From contig CBDBJK010000035.1 of the NCBI GenBank assembly GCA_965206395.1, positions 209,942-273,941 of the forward strand: DNA of 64,000 nucleotides, given 5' to 3'. Shown in pieces: positions 34,004 through 43,275 of this stretch. The notes beneath the pieces were generated by a model. The model worked only from the letters and a program-made list of their open reading frames with translations, made no database searches and was not told the origin of the DNA. Both the position numbers and the translations under genes were made by a program. Source of the DNA: CBDBJK01 sp965206395 (GTDB lineage Bacteria; Chloroflexota; Dehalococcoidia; Lucifugimonadales; CATOSD01). Position 1 is the stretch's first letter; each line of letters begins with the position of its first letter.

Positions 34004-34828
34004 CTACTTTTGAAGCGTAAACTGCACCGGAGTCGCTGCAACTCGACCTTCTTTCTTCAACTTTTCAAGATGGGTCGTAACGTTGTTCTCGGCAGAGCGG
34101 CGAAGCCCCCTTTTCAGGTTGCGAGGGTAGATGTCCCGTGTAATCTCCTCGACGCTTGAGAGTCCTTTTTCCAGGGCGGCCAACACTTGCTGCTCACGCT
34201 CCTGGCGATGGTCGATGTACCATTGCACAAGCCTACCACCCCGTGGCGGCGGCACGACCGGGCCATGCGCGGGGCAGATCGTTTCGTGTTTGAAGTGCGT
34301 CAATAGCTCAAGCGAATCCATGTAGCTGGCGAGGTCGCGCACCGTCGAGGAGGAAGCGCCAAGTATGGTGTCGCCCGTAAATAGAACACGGTCTTCTTTC
34401 AGATAGTAGCATACGTGATCGATCTCGTGGCCGGGCGTGAACAGAGCGCGAAGAGTCGCGCCGCCGCCAGTCCTGATTAGCTCTCGGGATTTGAGCGGAA
34501 CAACGGCGTCCTTGCCAACCATCTTTTCGAGCGTCTTCGCGAGCTTTGGATGAGATCGCACAGGGGCCTGCATTACGTCGTGCACACGATCGACGCCGCC
34601 GATGTGATCCTGGTGGCTGTGCGTGACGAATATGGCGGCGATTTTGGGGCTGCCCAGCTCTCGGTAGTAATCGATGATGTCTTTGGTCCAATCCCGACGA
34701 TGCTCGCCGGTGTCGATCAGCACCATCTCTTCTTTCGGGTCGCCGACGAAATAGTTGTTGCTTCCGCCGGGGTGGGCAACGCCTCCGTCGTCTATGTGCA
34801 TAGCATATACGTGGTCAGTGACCTGCAT
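34004..34828 (-). CDS. Metallo-beta-lactamase-fold hydrolase (LACTB2-like)
   Basis: 274 residues. Zinc motif THSHQDHIGG, then FTPGHEIDHVCYY, FTGDTILGASS and the histidine in CPAHGPVV. After the MBL core a C-terminal winged-helix-like tail of about 70 residues (WYIDHRQEREQQVLAALEKG) matches LACTB2 and related proteins, endoribonuclease or thioesterase relatives. Substrate unknown. It is not similar in detail to the other MBL protein nearby. It lies 88 bp upstream of the NUDIX gene on the same strand. Confidence 0.85.
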   Translation of the reverse strand: MQVTDHVYAMHIDDGGVAHPGGSNNYFVGDPKEEMVLIDTGEHRRDWTKDIIDYYRELGSPKIAAIFVTHSHQDHIGGVDRVHDVMQAPVRSHPKLAKTLEKMVGKDAVVPLKSRELIRTGGGATLRALFTPGHEIDHVCYYLKEDRVLFTGDTILGASSSTVRDLASYMDSLELLTHFKHETICPAHGPVVPPPRGGRLVQWYIDHRQEREQQVLAALEKGLSSVEEITRDIYPRNLKRGLRRSAENNVTTHLEKLKKEGRVAATPVQFTLQK

Positions 34829-34931
34829 AATTCACCTCAAAAACTTTAATGAGGGTTGCCGCCCTTACCAAATCAGGCATGAAAACTGGTACGAGGGTTG
34901 CTTGCCTTCTCATTTTCACACTAATCGGGGT

Positions 34932-37253
34932 TTACTTACCGTTTGCTTCTTTCTGCAGTCGTGCCTCTAGAACGCGGCCCGGCGACATAGGAAGCTGGTT
35001 CATGCGAACTCCGATTGCGCCGTGTATGGCGTTGGCAATTGCCGCCATCGGAGGCACAAGGGGAACCTCGCCGACTCCTCGCACGCCGAATGGATGGCCC
35101 GGATTCGCGACCTCTATGATTACGGTGTCAATCATCGGAAGGTCTAGCGAGGTCGGCATTCGATAGTCCAGGAAGCTAGAGTTAAGCATCTGGCCGTCGG
35201 CGCTGAAGTAGTATTCCTCGTTAAGCGCCCATCCGATACCCTGGGCCGCTCCACCCTGCATCTGGCCCTCGACATAGCTTGGATGAATCGCCTTCCCTAC
35301 GTCCTGGAGCGTGGTGAAGCGAAGAATTTCGACTTTGCCAGTCTCCGGGTCAACCTCAACGTCCACGATGTGGAACGCGAAGGCGTTGCCCACGCCGGCG
35401 GGATTGACTGTCGCGCGTCCGACAATTGGGCCTCCGGTTCCGTTCAGTTGGGCGGCTAGCTCCTTGAAGGTCATCCGCAGTTCTGTGTCCACTTTGTGAC
35501 GCAGCACGCCGTCCTGATACTCCACGTCGTCGGGTCTGATGTCCCATATGCGGGCAGCGCGCTCGACCATCTGCCGTGTGATGTCCTGGGCTGCCTCGTA
35601 GCACGCCCTGCCCATCTTGAAAGTCACGCCGCTTCCTCCCGCGCCTGAGCTATAGCCGATGGAGTCTGTATCGACTATCGAGGGATTTACGTCCTCGATG
35701 GGAATGCCCAGAACCTCGGCCAAGTGCATAGCCATAGCTACCCTGCTTCCGCCGATGTCGGGAGAGCCTTCGACGAGGCTGACCGTGCCGTCCGGGTTGA
35801 CGCTCGCAACCGCGCTAGCGGGGCCAGAGCCGTTGAACCACGCGCCACTGGCAACCCCGCGCCCACGATTGGGGCCTTCAAGAGGCGCCTGGTAGTGTGG
35901 ATGCTCCTTCGCCGCTTCTAGCATCTCCACGTTGCCGATTTTCAGAAAGGCGGGGCCTGCGGGTTGCCTAGTGCCCTCTTTCGAGGCGTTCAGCAGGCGA
36001 AATTCTATGGGGTCAATCGAGAGTTTTTCGCAGATTTCGTCCACGACAGTTTCGGCTGCGAACGCGGCGGCGGGAGATCCGGGCGCACGGTAGGCTCCGG
36101 TCTTCTGTGTGTTCACGACGATATCGTACCCTTCGATGTAGGCGTTTGGCACGTCGTAAGGCCCTAGCATTGTCCTGCATCCCGATGGCACGGGAGAGCC
36201 TGGAAAGGCTCCCGCTTCGTAAATGAGTTTGGCTTCCGCAGCCGTTATGCGGCCTTCGCTGTCCGCTCCCATCTTCAAATAGATATGCGTGGCCGAAGTC
36301 GGCCCTGTGCCCTGGAAGACATCGGTACGGCTCATGGTGAGCTTCACGGGCTGACCACATTTGCGAGAGAGGGCGGCAGCCACCGGCTCTAGGTAGCACC
36401 CTCCCTGACCCTTTCCCCCGAAGCCGCCGCCAATCTCCATCGGAACCAGCTTGACTCTGGATAGGGGGATATCGAGGATCGCTGACGTGTGGTCGCGTAG
36501 CGCGAAATGGCCCTGGCTGCTTGTCCAGATCGTCACGCTGCCATCCTCACTCCATAAAGCAGTCGCGGAGTGAGGTTCAATGTATCCCTGATGGACAGAC
36601 TTGGTGTGGAATTCGCGCTCGACGATAACATCGGCCTCCGCGAATCCTTTCTCGATGTCGCCCATGCGGAATTCGAAGTGATTGGCGATGTTGGTCGGCT
36701 TTTCGTTCTCGGCGTCGCCGTAGCCTCCGGCGCGAAAGGCGGGGCTGGACATTGTAAGCAGCCTCTCGTGTAGAATAGGCGCGTCATCCTTCATGGCGTC
36801 GTCAGCGTTGAGCACTGGCGTCAGCACCTCGTAGTCCACGTTTATGAGTGCCAGCGCTTCCTCGGCTATGTGTGGCGAAGTGGCTGCAACGGCCGCTACC
36901 GCGTGTCCAAGGTAGAGCGCCTTCTCTCGTGCCATGACGTTGCGGCTGTAGAAGCCGTAGTTTACCATCGCGCCTTCTTGCACCGCAGTAGAGGATTCGG
37001 GCAGGTCGGCGGCGGTTACGACAGCTTTGACTCCCGGCAGAGCCAGCGCTTTGCTCGCGTCAATTGACTTGATTCGGGCGTGGGCGTGCGGACTGCGCAG
37101 AAGCCTGGCGTGAAGCAGTCCGACCATCTGTGTATCGGCGGCGTAACGGGCACGTCCTGTAACTTTGTCGGAGCCATCGTGTCGGATGGGCCTTGTGCCC
37201 ACGACCTTGTAATCCTGGGTTGAGATAACCTGGTTCGGCTTGTAATCCAGCAT
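34932..37253 (-). CDS. Xanthine dehydrogenase-family molybdopterin-binding subunit
   Basis: 773 residues, the large catalytic subunit of a molybdenum hydroxylase (xanthine, aldehyde or CO dehydrogenase family). Start ATG 37253 has AGGAGG six bases upstream; the frame is open further. N-terminal aldehyde-oxidase hammerhead domain has KVTGRARYAADTQM; Moco-binding blocks are GGGFGGKGQGG, GAYRAPGSP and, late, GVRGVGEVPLVPP with the catalytic glutamate. In the usual active-site loop (AYRAPG) the CO dehydrogenase Cys loop is absent, so an aldehyde or heterocycle hydroxylase is likelier. Neither FAD nor [2Fe-2S] subunit genes are adjacent, so partners must lie elsewhere. Confidence 0.88.
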   Translation of the reverse strand: MLDYKPNQVISTQDYKVVGTRPIRHDGSDKVTGRARYAADTQMVGLLHARLLRSPHAHARIKSIDASKALALPGVKAVVTAADLPESSTAVQEGAMVNYGFYSRNVMAREKALYLGHAVAAVAATSPHIAEEALALINVDYEVLTPVLNADDAMKDDAPILHERLLTMSSPAFRAGGYGDAENEKPTNIANHFEFRMGDIEKGFAEADVIVEREFHTKSVHQGYIEPHSATALWSEDGSVTIWTSSQGHFALRDHTSAILDIPLSRVKLVPMEIGGGFGGKGQGGCYLEPVAAALSRKCGQPVKLTMSRTDVFQGTGPTSATHIYLKMGADSEGRITAAEAKLIYEAGAFPGSPVPSGCRTMLGPYDVPNAYIEGYDIVVNTQKTGAYRAPGSPAAAFAAETVVDEICEKLSIDPIEFRLLNASKEGTRQPAGPAFLKIGNVEMLEAAKEHPHYQAPLEGPNRGRGVASGAWFNGSGPASAVASVNPDGTVSLVEGSPDIGGSRVAMAMHLAEVLGIPIEDVNPSIVDTDSIGYSSGAGGSGVTFKMGRACYEAAQDITRQMVERAARIWDIRPDDVEYQDGVLRHKVDTELRMTFKELAAQLNGTGGPIVGRATVNPAGVGNAFAFHIVDVEVDPETGKVEILRFTTLQDVGKAIHPSYVEGQMQGGAAQGIGWALNEEYYFSADGQMLNSSFLDYRMPTSLDLPMIDTVIIEVANPGHPFGVRGVGEVPLVPPMAAIANAIHGAIGVRMNQLPMSPGRVLEARLQKEANGK

Positions 37254-37438
37254 CTTTGTTCCTCCTATCAAACGCTGGGGATAATTTACCACAAACGGGT
37301 GCAGGTTACTAACGCCAGACAGATGATTAGGGCAGTCACCCCCCCGGTTTCTCTCTACTACCACCTTAATGACGGCGAAATGAATTACCCTCTCACTCAC
37401 ATCAGTATGTTGGAGGTGGCGGGAATTAGCAACGGAAA

Positions 37439-37468
37439 GGCCCCGTCTTTCCGCGAAAAGACGGGGCC
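37439..37468. terminator. Hairpin between SDR and molybdopterin genes
   Basis: GGCCCCGTCTTT (37439-37450) pairs perfectly with 37457-37468 around CCGCGA. It lies 53 bases beyond the stop of the minus-strand SDR gene; on that strand only TTTCC follows, so termination would be modest. Confidence 0.55.
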
Positions 37469-37520
37469 TCGTGCCTACTAGTTAAGGCAGGACTTCAGAC
37501 TCTCGTGGTTACGCTTGTGT

Positions 37521-38450
37521 CTACTGTCGCGGCGCTTGCATGGGGGCCGGATTGACCATATCCATGCCGAGTGTGGCGGGGAACATCGCCGCAATCTCCT
37601 CTACCGTCCAGCGGTCTTGCGTGTGCATAGTCCGAACAGCCTCTGGGTTGTTCATAAGAGAAACCTGTCCTCCCTGACAATGGAAGACGTAGCCGTTCAC
37701 GTCATTGGCGTTGTCCGAGGCCAGCCAGGTAACGAAAGGTGCTATGTCCTCCGGCTCCCTCTGAAGCTTGAGGGGCTGTGCACCTGAAGCACTCTGGATT
37801 CCGCTCGCCGCTCGGATTTCTCGCGCGCTATCGGGTACGGTGGCGGTCATGCGGGAGTCTGCACCAGGCGAAATCGAGTTGGCCCGCGCACCGTAGCGTC
37901 CCATGTCACGCGCGAAACACCTAGTGAACCCAGCGATGCCATCCTTGGCTGCTCCGTAATTGGCCTGCCCCGAGTTGCCGTATAGACCGGATGTCGACGA
38001 GAAGGTGATTAGACATCCGCTTCTCTGCTGCCGGAAGAGTATCGAGGCAAACTTCGACACAGTAAATGTGCCCTTCAGGTGGACGGCGATAACGGCGTCC
38101 CACTCCTCTTCGGTCAGGTTGAAGATCATGCGGTCGCGTAGGATTCCGGCGGGAGTGACCACGATGTCGAGCTTGCCGTAATTGTCGATGGCTGTCTTGA
38201 CGATGTTCTCCCCGCCTTCCATCGTGGCAACTGAATCGTAGTTGGCGATGGCTGTGCCGCCACCGCTCTTTATCTCGCTGACAACTTCGTCGGCGGGGCT
38301 GTTCGCCGTACCCGTGCCGTCTACTGCGCCACCAAGATCGTTGACGACGACCTTCGCGCCTTCTGCACCAAAGAGCAACGCGATTCCGCGACCAATGCCC
38401 CGGCCAGACCCCGTCACGATGGCTACCTTGTCCTTTAGCATGTCACCCAT
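37521..38450 (-). CDS. Short-chain dehydrogenase/reductase, paralogue A
   Basis: 309 residues. Cofactor motif TGSGRGIGRGIA (about 15-26), structural NDLGGAVDG, catalytic Tyr-Lys in YGAAKDG and Ser in FSSTSG. The long insertion GTGTANSPADEVVSEI resembles the 3-hydroxyacyl-CoA dehydrogenase domain of peroxisomal multifunctional enzyme type 2. The C-terminal extension (about 50 residues) is shared with paralogue B just upstream. Ribosome site is weak (GGAG ten bases before ATG 38450); ATG 38441 is an alternative. Probably oxidises or reduces a hydroxyacyl or steroid-like substrate. Confidence 0.85.
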   Translation of the reverse strand: MGDMLKDKVAIVTGSGRGIGRGIALLFGAEGAKVVVNDLGGAVDGTGTANSPADEVVSEIKSGGGTAIANYDSVATMEGGENIVKTAIDNYGKLDIVVTPAGILRDRMIFNLTEEEWDAVIAVHLKGTFTVSKFASILFRQQRSGCLITFSSTSGLYGNSGQANYGAAKDGIAGFTRCFARDMGRYGARANSISPGADSRMTATVPDSAREIRAASGIQSASGAQPLKLQREPEDIAPFVTWLASDNANDVNGYVFHCQGGQVSLMNNPEAVRTMHTQDRWTVEEIAAMFPATLGMDMVNPAPMQAPRQ

Positions 38451-38500
38451 ATGTTACATTCTCCTGTAGTTCATTATTCTTAATCTGGATTGGTCGCTGT

Positions 38501-39421
38501 CTACTGTCGTGGCGGTTGCACCGGCGACGGATTGACCAGGTCCTTCGTGAGTTCGGCAGGGGCGAGTTTGCTAATCTCATCCAACGTGAAACGACCCTGC
38601 TTAAAGATGGTTCGTATGCGGCGGGGTTGGGACAACAAGGTGATGTTGTTGCCGTGGATGAGGAACGTCTGTCCGTTGACGTTGGATGCGAGGTCGCTTG
38701 CCAGGTAACAGGCGAACGGCGCGATGTCGTCGGGATTCAGTTCGGGCCGCTCTGGTGGCTCCTCTTCCCCCGCTCGTTGAGACCGCATCTGGCCTGCGAC
38801 GTCGGGAATGGTTGCAATCATACGTGTGGCGGCGCGCGGAGCGATGGAGTTGGCGGTGACGCCGTACCTGCCCATGTCTCGTGCCACAACCTTAGTGAAC
38901 CCTGCGATGCCTGATTTTGCCGCGCCGTAATTAGTCTGCCCGGTGTTGCCGACAAGCCCGGACTCCGAGCTAAAGGTGATTATTCTGCCGCTTCGCTGTT
39001 GGCGGAACAGGATGCAGGCGTACTTCACGACGGAGAAAGTCCCCTTCAGATGTACGGCAATGACATCGTCCCACTCTTGCTCGGTCAGATTGAAAATCAT
39101 ACGATCTCGCAGGATTCCGGCGGGAGTTACCACGATATCGAGCTTGCCGAAGCTGTCTAGGGCCGTCTTGACGATGTTCTCGCCGCCCTCCATCAAGGCT
39201 ACTGAGTCATAGTTTGCGACGGCAGATCCGCCCGCGTTCTTAATTTCGCTTACAACCTCGTCGGCAGGACTGGACGAATTTCCAGAGCCGTCCACCGCGC
39301 CACCAAGGTCGTTGACCACTACACTTGCGCCTTCTGCCGCCATCATCATCGCGACGCCTCGACCGATTCCACGGCCCGCTCCTGTAACGATAGCCACTTT
39401 GTCCTTCAAAGTGTCTGTCAT
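38501..39421 (-). CDS. Short-chain dehydrogenase/reductase, paralogue B
   Basis: 306 residues from ATG 39421, which has AAGGAGGA five bases upstream. TGAGRGIGRGVA cofactor loop, NDLGGAVDGSG, FSSESG and YGAAKSG catalytic blocks. Paralogue A, 50 bp downstream, shares most of its sequence, including ENIVKTA, VVTPAGILRDRMIFNLTE and the C-terminal NP-PMQ/PVQ-PPRQ ending, so the two arose by tandem duplication. They may form a hetero-oligomer or serve two related substrates. Confidence 0.87.
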   Translation of the reverse strand: MTDTLKDKVAIVTGAGRGIGRGVAMMMAAEGASVVVNDLGGAVDGSGNSSSPADEVVSEIKNAGGSAVANYDSVALMEGGENIVKTALDSFGKLDIVVTPAGILRDRMIFNLTEQEWDDVIAVHLKGTFSVVKYACILFRQQRSGRIITFSSESGLVGNTGQTNYGAAKSGIAGFTKVVARDMGRYGVTANSIAPRAATRMIATIPDVAGQMRSQRAGEEEPPERPELNPDDIAPFACYLASDLASNVNGQTFLIHGNNITLLSQPRRIRTIFKQGRFTLDEISKLAPAELTKDLVNPSPVQPPRQ

Positions 39422-39633
39422 GTGTCCTCCTTTTCTTGGGTTTAATAGTTCCATTGCTACATAGTTGCCCGAGCTTGCGACGAAGCTCAAAACTCAGGTT
39501 GTTTCCAGGGCGCCTTGCACCATTGCTTGACGAATGCAACAAGCGCGGCCTCAATTGTACCCCAAGTGGAGGCTCAAGACCACCTCTCGGCCTGCTAAAC
39601 ATCGAAATGTCGGCAATCCCGGCGGTTGCGCTC

Positions 39634-39674
39634 AAATAAAAGGCTCTGCACAGAATGTGCAGAGCCTTTTATTT
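39634..39674. terminator. Strong bidirectional terminator
   Basis: A perfect 19-bp stem (39634-39652 with 39656-39674), three-base loop GAA, A-run on one side and T-run on the other. It lies between the start region of SDR B and the 3' end of the ABM monooxygenase gene and would end the latter's minus-strand transcript. Confidence 0.88.
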
Positions 39675-39699
39675 GCTGATTTTTTCCTTCCCAGAGAAA

Positions 39700-40059
39700 T
39701 CAAGTTGTAGTTTTGTCTTTATGAATTTCTCGACTGTCGCCTGGAGCCTGTTCACGCTCAAACATACTGTAATCTCGGATAAGCCCAGCGACTCGCAGGC
39801 GATAGTCAGCGAATACGCCGTTGCGACCGCGGGACTGTGCAAGACGATGCACCTCAAACTGTCGCCATTGCTCTACTGCCCCTTCGTCACGCCAAAAGGA
39901 TAATGACAGAATCTTTCCTTCGTTGGTCAGGCTTGCGAATCGCTCAATAGAGATGAAGCCATCGATTTTATCGAGATCAGGCCGAAGACTCGACGCAATG
40001 TCCAAATACTCTTGTTTATAGCCCGAAGCAGGAATGACTTCAAAGATAACCGCGATCAT
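39700..40059 (-). CDS. Antibiotic biosynthesis monooxygenase (ABM) domain protein
   Basis: 119 residues. The ABM fold is recognisable: VIFEVIPASGYKQEYLDIA, then DGFISIERFAS, then ILSLSFWRDEGAVEQWRQ and H in FEVHRLAQ. These small dimeric ferredoxin-like proteins include cofactor-less quinol monooxygenases and haem-degrading enzymes. A C-terminal tail (SREIHKDKTTT) extends beyond the fold. Single gene, followed by a strong terminator. Confidence 0.82.
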   Translation of the reverse strand: MIAVIFEVIPASGYKQEYLDIASSLRPDLDKIDGFISIERFASLTNEGKILSLSFWRDEGAVEQWRQFEVHRLAQSRGRNGVFADYRLRVAGLIRDYSMFEREQAPGDSREIHKDKTTT

Positions 40060-40325
40060 TTGTTCCTCTACAAGAATAACCTCTTGAGGATAAATCTACT
40101 TCTTAACCTGGGCGACCTGCACAGCAGTTATATCGCCAGGGTGTTGCTATTGCTAGGACAGCGTAGCGCCTGCTGGATATTCAACCATTGACGTCTGTTA
40201 TCATTGACTCCACATTGTCGAATCGACCTAACTAAAGCCTACAAGGTCATGACCGCGAATATGTCAATAAGAATCCATCTGTTGGAGCAGTGTCTGATAG
40301 ACAAGTTTATCCCATTGGTTACAGA

Positions 40326-40423
40326 TGGCGGGAGCGAGAGGGAGTCGAACCCACCGTCCCGACCGCAGGGCCGGGACCAACGGAGTTGAAGTCCGCGAAA
40401 CCCACCAGGGCCCATCCGCTCCC
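40326..40423 (-). tRNA. selC: tRNA-Sec, anticodon UCA
   Basis: 98 nt including encoded CCA. Reading 5' to 3' on the minus strand: 8-bp acceptor (GGGAGCGG with TCGCTCCC, one G-U), 6-bp D stem with tetraloop (GGGCCC TGGT GGGTTT), anticodon arm GCGGA-CTTCAAC-TCCGT with TCA at 34-36, and a long variable arm (GTCCCG paired with CGGGAC plus an inner GCC/GGT). The T arm reads GTGGG-TTCGACT-CCCTC (one U-U mismatch), then discriminator G and CCA. The 8-bp acceptor, 6-bp D stem and long variable arm are tRNA-Sec hallmarks. It reads UGA as selenocysteine with SelA, SelB and SelD. An integrase remnant begins eight bases beyond its 5' end. Confidence 0.93.
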
Positions 40424-40430
40424 ATTTATT

Positions 40431-41062
40431 CTATGCCGCCGCTAACGTTCCGTCTCCACCCCTTCGAAATATCGGTTTGCTACCGCTTGGCCTGTTATCA
40501 AGCATTTCTGCCGAATTCGCAGTCGCCTCGACTTGCAAGGTTCGCTGCACATGCGAATAGGTGTCCATCGTGACACTTATGGACGAATGCCGAAGCTGCT
40601 TTTGAACGATCTTCGGGTGAACGCCCGCTTCCAGTAGCAACGTCGCATGGGTATGGCGAAGCGGCTTCAGGGTCACACCTGTCAACCCTGCGTTCCGAGC
40701 GATCCGTTTTGCTCTCGTTGTCGCGGAGTCCAGCGAAAAGGGAGTGCCATTGTTCTCGCAGAACACCAGCCAGCCAGCATACCAGCCCTAGACACTCTCA
40801 CGCTGCTTTCCCGCCCGCTCTAAAACATTACTTCCGCCACGGGTGTAATGTCAGATGCTCCGTCACACTCTGGTGCTCTTGGATTCGTACGTCACGTTTT
40901 TAGAGGCTATCCTGTGAGCGCCCCTGACACGATACACCCTTTGCCCTTCGATGTCGATGTCTCGCCATGTCAGCCCCAGCAACACCGACCGCTCATACCG
41001 TTGTGGACTGCCAGCAGGCACACGTCGTTATACTTGCTCACTGAGGCGGCCTCTGAAAGGGC
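40431..41062 (-). pseudogene. Tyrosine-recombinase (integrase) remnant
   Basis: The C-terminal 111 codons (40431-40766) carry the catalytic core KPLRHTHATLLLEAGVHP, KQLRHSSISVTMDTYSH: R-H-x-x-H, then H/R and the nucleophile Tyr. Going upstream this frame closes at a TAG, but another frame (up to about 41062) encodes the earlier part, AASVSKYNDVCLLAVHNG then, after a frameshift, YERSVLLGLTWRDIDIEG. That block matches the first half of the integrase catalytic domain with its usual G-M-R-E-LLGL-W motif. The SAM-like N-terminal domain is missing. The gene is dead. Its position against tRNA-Sec shows the tRNA was its attachment target. Confidence 0.85.
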
Positions 41063-41117
41063 TTAAACCTTCCCCACGCTCTACACACGCTGAACTTGAC
41101 GGCCTTCATTTCAGCGA

Positions 41118-42308
41118 CTAGGCGGGGGTCGAGTCAAATCCAGGGGCGTTCGTGAGCCTGATCGTGCCTGAGCCATTGGCGTTCATCCGGTATATCTCAT
41201 CGTTGCCATCGCGGTTGGAGATGAACGCGATCTTCGCGCCGTCGGGCGACCACGTAGGGACCCGGTCGAAAGCAAGATTATCAGTGAGACTGATCTGTTC
41301 GGAGCCGTGGGCGTTCATAACGAATATCTCCCAGTCGCCGCCGCGGTCCGAGCTGAATGCGATCTTCGTGCCGGTGGGTGACCAGGCGGGGTCCAAATCA
41401 GAGCCGAAATCATCGGTGAGGCGAGTCTGCTCGGAGCCGTCGGCGTTCATCACGTATGTCTCAAAGTTGCCGTCGCGGTTAGAGCTGAACGCGATCTTCG
41501 TCCCGTCGGGCGACCAGGTAGGGTCCATATCGCGGGCAGGGTTGTTGGTGAGGTTGGTCTGGCCAGAACCGTCGGTGTTCATCACGTATATTTCCCAGTT
41601 GATATCGCGGGTAGTGCCGAACGCGATCTTCGTCCCGTCGGGCGACCAGGCCGGGTCAATATCGCGGGCGGAGTTGTTGGTGAGCCGAGTCTGTTCGGAG
41701 CCGTCGGCGTTCATCACGTATATCTCATCGTTGTCGTCGCGGTTTGACCGGAACGCGATTTTCGCGCCCTCAGGTGACCAGGTGGGAGCAACGTCGAATG
41801 CGGGATTGTTGGTGAGCCTGGTCTGTTCGGTGCCGTCGACGGTCATCACGTATATCTCACGGTTCCCGTCTCGATCGGAGAAGAAAGCGATTTGGCTAGA
41901 GACCGTCGATGCGCCCGACGGAGCGCTGGCCAAAGGCTGCGCTGGCGTTACGACGGCTAAGGCATCCGGGAACCAGGCGGGGGACGAGTCTCTGGCCTCG
42001 TCGTCGGTGAGCCTTGTCCGACCCGAGCCGTCGGTGTTCATCACGTATATCTCAGCGTTGCCGCGGTTGCAGGACATGAACGCGATCTTCGTGCCGTCGG
42101 GCGACCACACGGGGCCTCGATCGAGGTCAGTATTTTCGGTGAGGCGGGCTTGTTCGGAGCCGTCGGCGTTCATAACGTATATCTCGAACCCGCCGTCACG
42201 GTTAGTGCTGAATACGATCTTTGCACCGTTGGGCGACCAGTCGGGATCAAAATCCTCGGCAGGATTGGTAGTGAGTCGGTCCAATCCGGTGCCGTCGGCG
42301 TTCATCAC
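41118..42308 (-). CDS. TolB-like beta-propeller protein, C-terminal part (frameshifted)
   Basis: About 396 residues of PD40/TolB blades, each about 43 residues (TRLTNNPA-D--PTWSPDGTKIAF-SNRDG--EIYVMNADGS). Eight blades are here. Between blades 6 and 7 is a Pro/Ala/Ser linker (TPAQPLASAPSGAST), so blades 7-12 form one six-bladed propeller and blades 1-6 another. It continues the frame of 42305-43150 after a 2-bp gain (CGCGCG at about 42329-42334) that breaks the join inside blade 4. It would not be exported by itself because the signal is on the other part. Lies inside the tRNA-Sec island. Confidence 0.75.
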   Translation of the reverse strand: MMNADGTGLDRLTTNPAEDFDPDWSPNGAKIVFSTNRDGGFEIYVMNADGSEQARLTENTDLDRGPVWSPDGTKIAFMSCNRGNAEIYVMNTDGSGRTRLTDDEARDSSPAWFPDALAVVTPAQPLASAPSGASTVSSQIAFFSDRDGNREIYVMTVDGTEQTRLTNNPAFDVAPTWSPEGAKIAFRSNRDDNDEIYVMNADGSEQTRLTNNSARDIDPAWSPDGTKIAFGTTRDINWEIYVMNTDGSGQTNLTNNPARDMDPTWSPDGTKIAFSSNRDGNFETYVMNADGSEQTRLTDDFGSDLDPAWSPTGTKIAFSSDRGGDWEIFVMNAHGSEQISLTDNLAFDRVPTWSPDGAKIAFISNRDGNDEIYRMNANGSGTIRLTNAPGFDSTPA

Positions 42309-43150
42309 GTATATCTCAAAGCCGCCGTCGCGCGACTGGTGCTGAACGCGATCTTCGTGCCGTCAGGCGACCAGGTGGGGTCAGAATCGAATGCAGGGTT
42401 GTTGGTGAGCCTGGTTTTTTCGGAGCCGTCAGCGTTCATCACATAAATCTCAGAGTTTTCATCCCGGCCAGAGACGAATGCGATCTTCGAGCCGTCGGGC
42501 GACCAGGAGGCGACCCGATCGAGGGCAGGGTTTTCGGTGAGCCTGGTCTTTTCGGAGCCGTCGGCGTTCATCATGTAAATCTCATCGTTGCCATCGCGGT
42601 TGGTGCTGAACGCGATCTTCATCCCATCGGGCGACCATGCGGGGTCAGAGTCGCGGGCAGGGTTTGTGGTTAGGCGAGTTATTATGGTTTTATCGGCGTT
42701 CATCACGTATATTTCGCTGTCACCGTCGCGGCTGGACACGAATGCAATCTGGCCAGAGAACGCCAAAGTGAGTGGCGCAGCGATGGACGAAGGCGTTGTG
42801 GGTGGCGCGAGCGTTATGGGCGGTGTGGGCGTTGCTAGCGTTGCTGGAGCGGTTGCGATAACATTCGTCTCTACGTCGCCTCCGTTCGAGCAGGCGGTTG
42901 CGATGCCCATCGCCAATACCAGAACTGCAATTGCTCCTCCAGCTTTATGCCTTAGCTGGAGGACTAAACGCTCGCTGCTCCTGCTTATCGCCTCGATGTC
43001 GGTTTTGTAAGGTTGCAAGATTTCCACGCCTAAAGAAAGAGTGTGAGTTTTCACCCCTAGAATGCTAGGAGGGCTGATCGCTTGCAAAAAACTAAGAGAA
43101 TAATCAAAACGGGCCGCACGCTTTGCTGCCGCATTTGCTAGCGAAACCAT
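42305..43150 (-). CDS. TolB-like beta-propeller lipoprotein, N-terminal part (frameshifted)
   Basis: 281 codons. A lipoprotein signal (GGAIAVLVLAMGIATAC, lipobox ATAC) is followed by a Thr/Pro-rich linker and blades 1-3 plus part of 4 of the PD40/TolB type. The frame then diverges: AFSTSR is followed by ATAALRYT and a stop, whereas deletion of two bases in the CGCGCG run restores RDGGFEIYVMNADG and joins the following frame. The start at 43150 is doubtful, as 70 residues precede the signal; a GTG or TTG nearer to it is likelier. The intact protein would be a surface-anchored double propeller, probably for protein or ligand binding. Confidence 0.72.
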   Translation of the reverse strand: MVSLANAAAKRAARFDYSLSFLQAISPPSILGVKTHTLSLGVEILQPYKTDIEAISRSSERLVLQLRHKAGGAIAVLVLAMGIATACSNGGDVETNVIATAPATLATPTPPITLAPPTTPSSIAAPLTLAFSGQIAFVSSRDGDSEIYVMNADKTIITRLTTNPARDSDPAWSPDGMKIAFSTNRDGNDEIYMMNADGSEKTRLTENPALDRVASWSPDGSKIAFVSGRDENSEIYVMNADGSEKTRLTNNPAFDSDPTWSPDGTKIAFSTSRATAALRYT

Positions 43151-43275
43151 CCACTAATAAGCATCATTTCGATGGAATGCTTGCGTGAATTAAGCCCCAT
43201 GAAGCAGTCTATACACATGGCGAGTTTGAGTATGCGGTGAAAGAGCTAGCATATCCATCGGGGCATGATGGGCGG

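Noticed and set aside
41118..43150. Long plus-strand frames (for example 41152-42345)
   Set aside because: They mirror the TolB-like repeats on the minus strand and match no family; shadow coding from repetitive GC-rich DNA.
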